This document shows, piece by piece, positions 15,666 through 18,268 of a DNA stretch of 18,268 nucleotides. The stretch's first letter is position 1, and every line of letters begins with the position of its first letter. The notes beneath the pieces are model-generated. The model had not been told where the DNA came from. It searched no databases and saw only the letters and a program-made list of their open reading frames with translations. This DNA comes from JBFMFH01 sp040752275 (lineage in GTDB: Bacteria > Acidobacteriota > Vicinamibacteria > Vicinamibacterales > JAKQTR01), in contig JBFMFH010000036.1 of the NCBI GenBank assembly GCA_040752275.1, positions 1 through 18,268 of the forward strand, written 5' to 3'. Made by a program: the position numbers and the translations under genes.

Positions 15666-18268
15666 ATGACAGTACGACGTGGAATAGACAGGGGGTGGAC
15701 AGCGGCGCGGGCCGGCGCCTTCGTTCTTCTCGCTTGGCTTGCGCTCGGAGCCACCGCCCGGGCACAGCTGGGTCAACTGGTCTCGCCCGGGCCGCTCGCC
15801 AGGTCTCACCAGGCACTGGAGGGTGCCGCCAACTGCCAGAAGTGCCATGAGCCCGGCCGGAAGGTGACGGCGGACCGTTGTCTCTCCTGCCACACGCCGG
15901 TCGCCGAGCGCATCCGGGCCGGCAGGGGTGTCCATCGCAACACCGGCAACGACTGCGTGTCCTGTCATGTCGACCACATGGGTGTCGATGCCGTGCTGCG
16001 TCCCTTCGATCAGCAGGCCTTCAACCACGCCGCCGACGCCGCGTACCCCCTGGACGGCAAACACGCCGCCATCGCGAAGGACTGCGCGAAGTGCCATACG
16101 ACGCGGTCGTTCCTCAAGGCGTCGCCCGCCTGCACTTCGTGTCACGAGGATGTGCACAGAGGCACGTTGGGGTCGGAATGCCAGCGGTGCCATCTCGTGA
16201 CGGCCGCATTCAAGGACGCACGCCGGTCGTTCGACCATGCCAGGGCCGCCTTCCCGCTTGTCGGCGCACACCAGCGGGTGGACTGTGCGAAGTGCCACGG
16301 CGGCTGGATCTACCGCGGTGCGAAGTTCGCCCAATGCACCGACTGCCACAAGAGCCCGCACCGGCAGCCGTTCGGTTCGACGTGCACAACGTGCCACACG
16401 AACGACACCTGGAAGACCCAGAAGGTCGACCACGCCAAGACCAGGTTCCCGCTGCGCGGGGCCCACGCGGATCTCACGTGCGCGAAGTGTCATGCGAAGC
16501 CCCCGCTCGAAGTCGCCGTCAGGTTCTCGACGTGCGCGACCTGCCACGCCGATCCACACAAGGGCGCGTTCGCGCAGGACTGCTCGAACTGCCACGACGA
16601 GCGCCGCTTCAGGAACGGGAGATTCGACCATGCCGCCACGGGCTTCGCGCTGACCGGCAAGCACGCGCCACTCAGGTGCGTTGACTGCCACAAGAACACC
16701 GCGCCGGCGGGAACGAGGGCCCGCGCGGCCGTGGACTTCCGCGGCCTCAGGAGCGCATGCGTCACGTGTCACCACGACGTCCACCAGAACGAGCTCGGCC
16801 CCATGTGCGGGTCGTGTCACAGCGCGGAGACCTTCCGTGTCGACACATTCACCCACCAGGGTGCACAGGACTTCTACCTGGGTCGTCACCAGAACGTGGC
16901 CTGCGCAGCATGCCACGTGACGAGGCCGCCGGGATCCCCGATGCGGACCGGCGTGCCGGTCAGCGGGTGGACGTTCAAGACGCTCCCGAGGGCTTGCGCG
17001 GCGTGTCACACGGATGTACACCTCGGCCAGGTCGGCACCGCCTGTGAGGCCTGCCACCGCATCGATGCGGCGAGTTTCGGCACATCGACGTTTACGCATG
17101 CGAATTCCGCATACCCTCTGACTGGCAGGCACGAGTCTGTCGAGTGCCGCAGGTGCCACAGGCCGGAGACGGCCGACTTCCCGGCAGGGCACGGAACGGC
17201 CGTGCGACTGAAGGGCCTCTCCACAGCCTGCGCGACGTGCCATCAGGACCCGCACCTGGGGCAGCTGGGCCCTCGATGCGACGGGTGCCACTCCACTCTC
17301 ACCTTCAAAGTGGACCGCTACGTCCACGCCAACCCCGGCTCGTTCTTCGGCGCGGCCCATGCCGAGGAGGAGTGCGCCGCGTGCCACAAGGTCAGGGAGG
17401 CTGACTACGCCGGGGGACACGGCGCAGCGGTGCGCTACAAGGTCGGCACGACGTGCACGAACTGCCACGAGGACCCGCACGCTGGGTCCATGGGCACGGC
17501 GTGTGAGATGTGCCATGCTCCTGAAGGGTGGCGCACGATGTCGAGAGGGTTCCACAAGGCCGGCATCTTCACCCTCCAGGGCCGACACCTCGCGGTGGAG
17601 TGTGTGGCCTGCCACCTGGAAGGGGCCATCAAGGGAACCCCCGGCACGTGTTTCGACTGCCATTGGATTCGCCGGCAGGACGACCCGTACGAGACCCGCC
17701 TAGGCACCGCCTGCGAGAGCTGCCACCGGCCAAGTTCGTGGACGGCGGTCAACTGGAACCACGCCACTACCACCGGGGTGCCGCTGAGTCCGGTTCACCA
17801 GGCGCTCGGGTGCGACGGGTGCCACAAGACCCGGGCGTTCCTGCCGGGTTCGGTGACGTGTTATGGGTGCCACGCGGAAGACTACCAGTCGGCTCGCGAA
17901 CCGATCCACGTACAGGGCGGGTTCCCGACTACCTGTGAGACGTGCCATCGGGCATCGCACGTCTCGTGGTCGCAGGCCCTGTTCGACCACAACGCGTCGT
18001 TCCCGCTCGCGGCTGTGCACGCCACACAGGCCTGCACCGCGTGCCACAAGAACAACGTCTATAAGGGCACGCCCCGTGACTGTGTCGGCTGCCACCGCGC
18101 CGACTACGACCGCACCTCCAGCCCCAACCACGCCGCCGCCGGCTTCCCCACCGCGTGCGAGAGCTGCCACAACGCCGCGGACGCGACCTGGGGAACCGGT
18201 TTCAACCACAGCCAGTACTTCCAGTTGGTGGGTGTGCACGCCACGCAGGCCTGCACCGCGTGCCACAA
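15666..18268 (+). CDS. Giant multiheme cytochrome c, cytochrome-c7-like triheme repeats (partial, at least 34 hemes)
   Basis: ATG 15666 opens a frame with no stop to the window end, giving 867 residues with the 3' end missing. A signal peptide (residues 1-33, cleavage near ATARAQ) exports it for heme attachment in the periplasm. I count 34 CXXCH motifs between residues 57 and 867, and all visible cysteines after the signal belong to them. They fall into eleven complete triads plus the first motif of a twelfth. From the second triad on, each is preceded by an aromatic-x-His and a second His just before its first heme, for example FDH ... FPLVGAH. In triads 2-8 motifs two and three are always 11 residues apart with an added His (CxxCHxDxHxG type). 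This supplies a distal His for every heme, as in bis-His cytochrome c7. Known c7 polymers such as the Geobacter dodecaheme GSU1996 are shorter. It is third in the operon and the likely periplasmic or cell-surface acceptor. Confidence 0.95.
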   Translation, partial: MTVRRGIDRGWTAARAGAFVLLAWLALGATARAQLGQLVSPGPLARSHQALEGAANCQKCHEPGRKVTADRCLSCHTPVAERIRAGRGVHRNTGNDCVSCHVDHMGVDAVLRPFDQQAFNHAADAAYPLDGKHAAIAKDCAKCHTTRSFLKASPACTSCHEDVHRGTLGSECQRCHLVTAAFKDARRSFDHARAAFPLVGAHQRVDCAKCHGGWIYRGAKFAQCTDCHKSPHRQPFGSTCTTCHTNDTWKTQKVDHAKTRFPLRGAHADLTCAKCHAKPPLEVAVRFSTCATCHADPHKGAFAQDCSNCHDERRFRNGRFDHAATGFALTGKHAPLRCVDCHKNTAPAGTRARAAVDFRGLRSACVTCHHDVHQNELGPMCGSCHSAETFRVDTFTHQGAQDFYLGRHQNVACAACHVTRPPGSPMRTGVPVSGWTFKTLPRACAACHTDVHLGQVGTACEACHRIDAASFGTSTFTHANSAYPLTGRHESVECRRCHRPETADFPAGHGTAVRLKGLSTACATCHQDPHLGQLGPRCDGCHSTLTFKVDRYVHANPGSFFGAAHAEEECAACHKVREADYAGGHGAAVRYKVGTTCTNCHEDPHAGSMGTACEMCHAPEGWRTMSRGFHKAGIFTLQGRHLAVECVACHLEGAIKGTPGTCFDCHWIRRQDDPYETRLGTACESCHRPSSWTAVNWNHATTTGVPLSPVHQALGCDGCHKTRAFLPGSVTCYGCHAEDYQSAREPIHVQGGFPTTCETCHRASHVSWSQALFDHNASFPLAAVHATQACTACHKNNVYKGTPRDCVGCHRADYDRTSSPNHAAAGFPTACESCHNAADATWGTGFNHSQYFQLVGVHATQACTACH

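Noticed and set aside
15591..17663. A 690-codon minus-strand open frame opposite the cytochrome gene
   Set aside because: It is antisense to 34 in-frame CXXCH codons, has no domain pattern, and arises because repeated Cys/His codons in GC-rich DNA rarely give stops on the other strand.

Overview
The window is high-GC bacterial DNA with dense genes on both strands. It contains a very large triheme-repeat cytochrome c, a secreted M1-type peptidase, secreted carbohydrate enzymes and intergenic heptanucleotide repeats. I infer an Acidobacteriota-like genome, possibly Vicinamibacteria. That is a guess from style and gene content, because no rRNA or other marker is present.

Left region (1-3600): a graveyard of shortened genes around two apparently intact small ones. 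A SWIM/SNF2 ATPase lacks its second helicase domain (241-1872). It is followed directly by a conserved small protein (1926-2492). A 24-residue PIN-like start on the minus strand (2500-2574) and a truncated EVE-domain gene (3363-3566) flank a secreted NTF2-like protein (2740-3183, minus). Positions 1-240 hold no gene I can support.

Carbohydrate and housekeeping region (3600-13100): a secreted GH36 alpha-galactosidase-like enzyme (+) converges on the glycogen branching enzyme glgB (-), with two hairpins between them. Then come a PhzF-family protein (-), a secreted cyclophilin (+), and a secreted M1-type metallopeptidase with a six-helix membrane protein 13 bases behind it (+). Heptamer tandem arrays lie in three of these gaps and in one further gap at 15612.

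Right region (13350-18268): the most interesting part, apparently an operon of three. It encodes a membrane-anchored FAD/NAD(P)H reductase with a C-terminal 2Fe-2S ferredoxin domain, a five-helix protein with two H-x13-H pairs like NOX/ferric-reductase membrane domains, and a secreted multiheme cytochrome c. The cytochrome has 34 CXXCH motifs in the 867 residues visible and is still open at the window edge. Read together they look like a split transmembrane electron conduit: cytoplasmic NAD(P)H to FAD and 2Fe-2S, to two b hemes across the membrane, to a long periplasmic or extracellular heme wire built from cytochrome-c7-like triheme units. The functional direction and terminal acceptor are inference.
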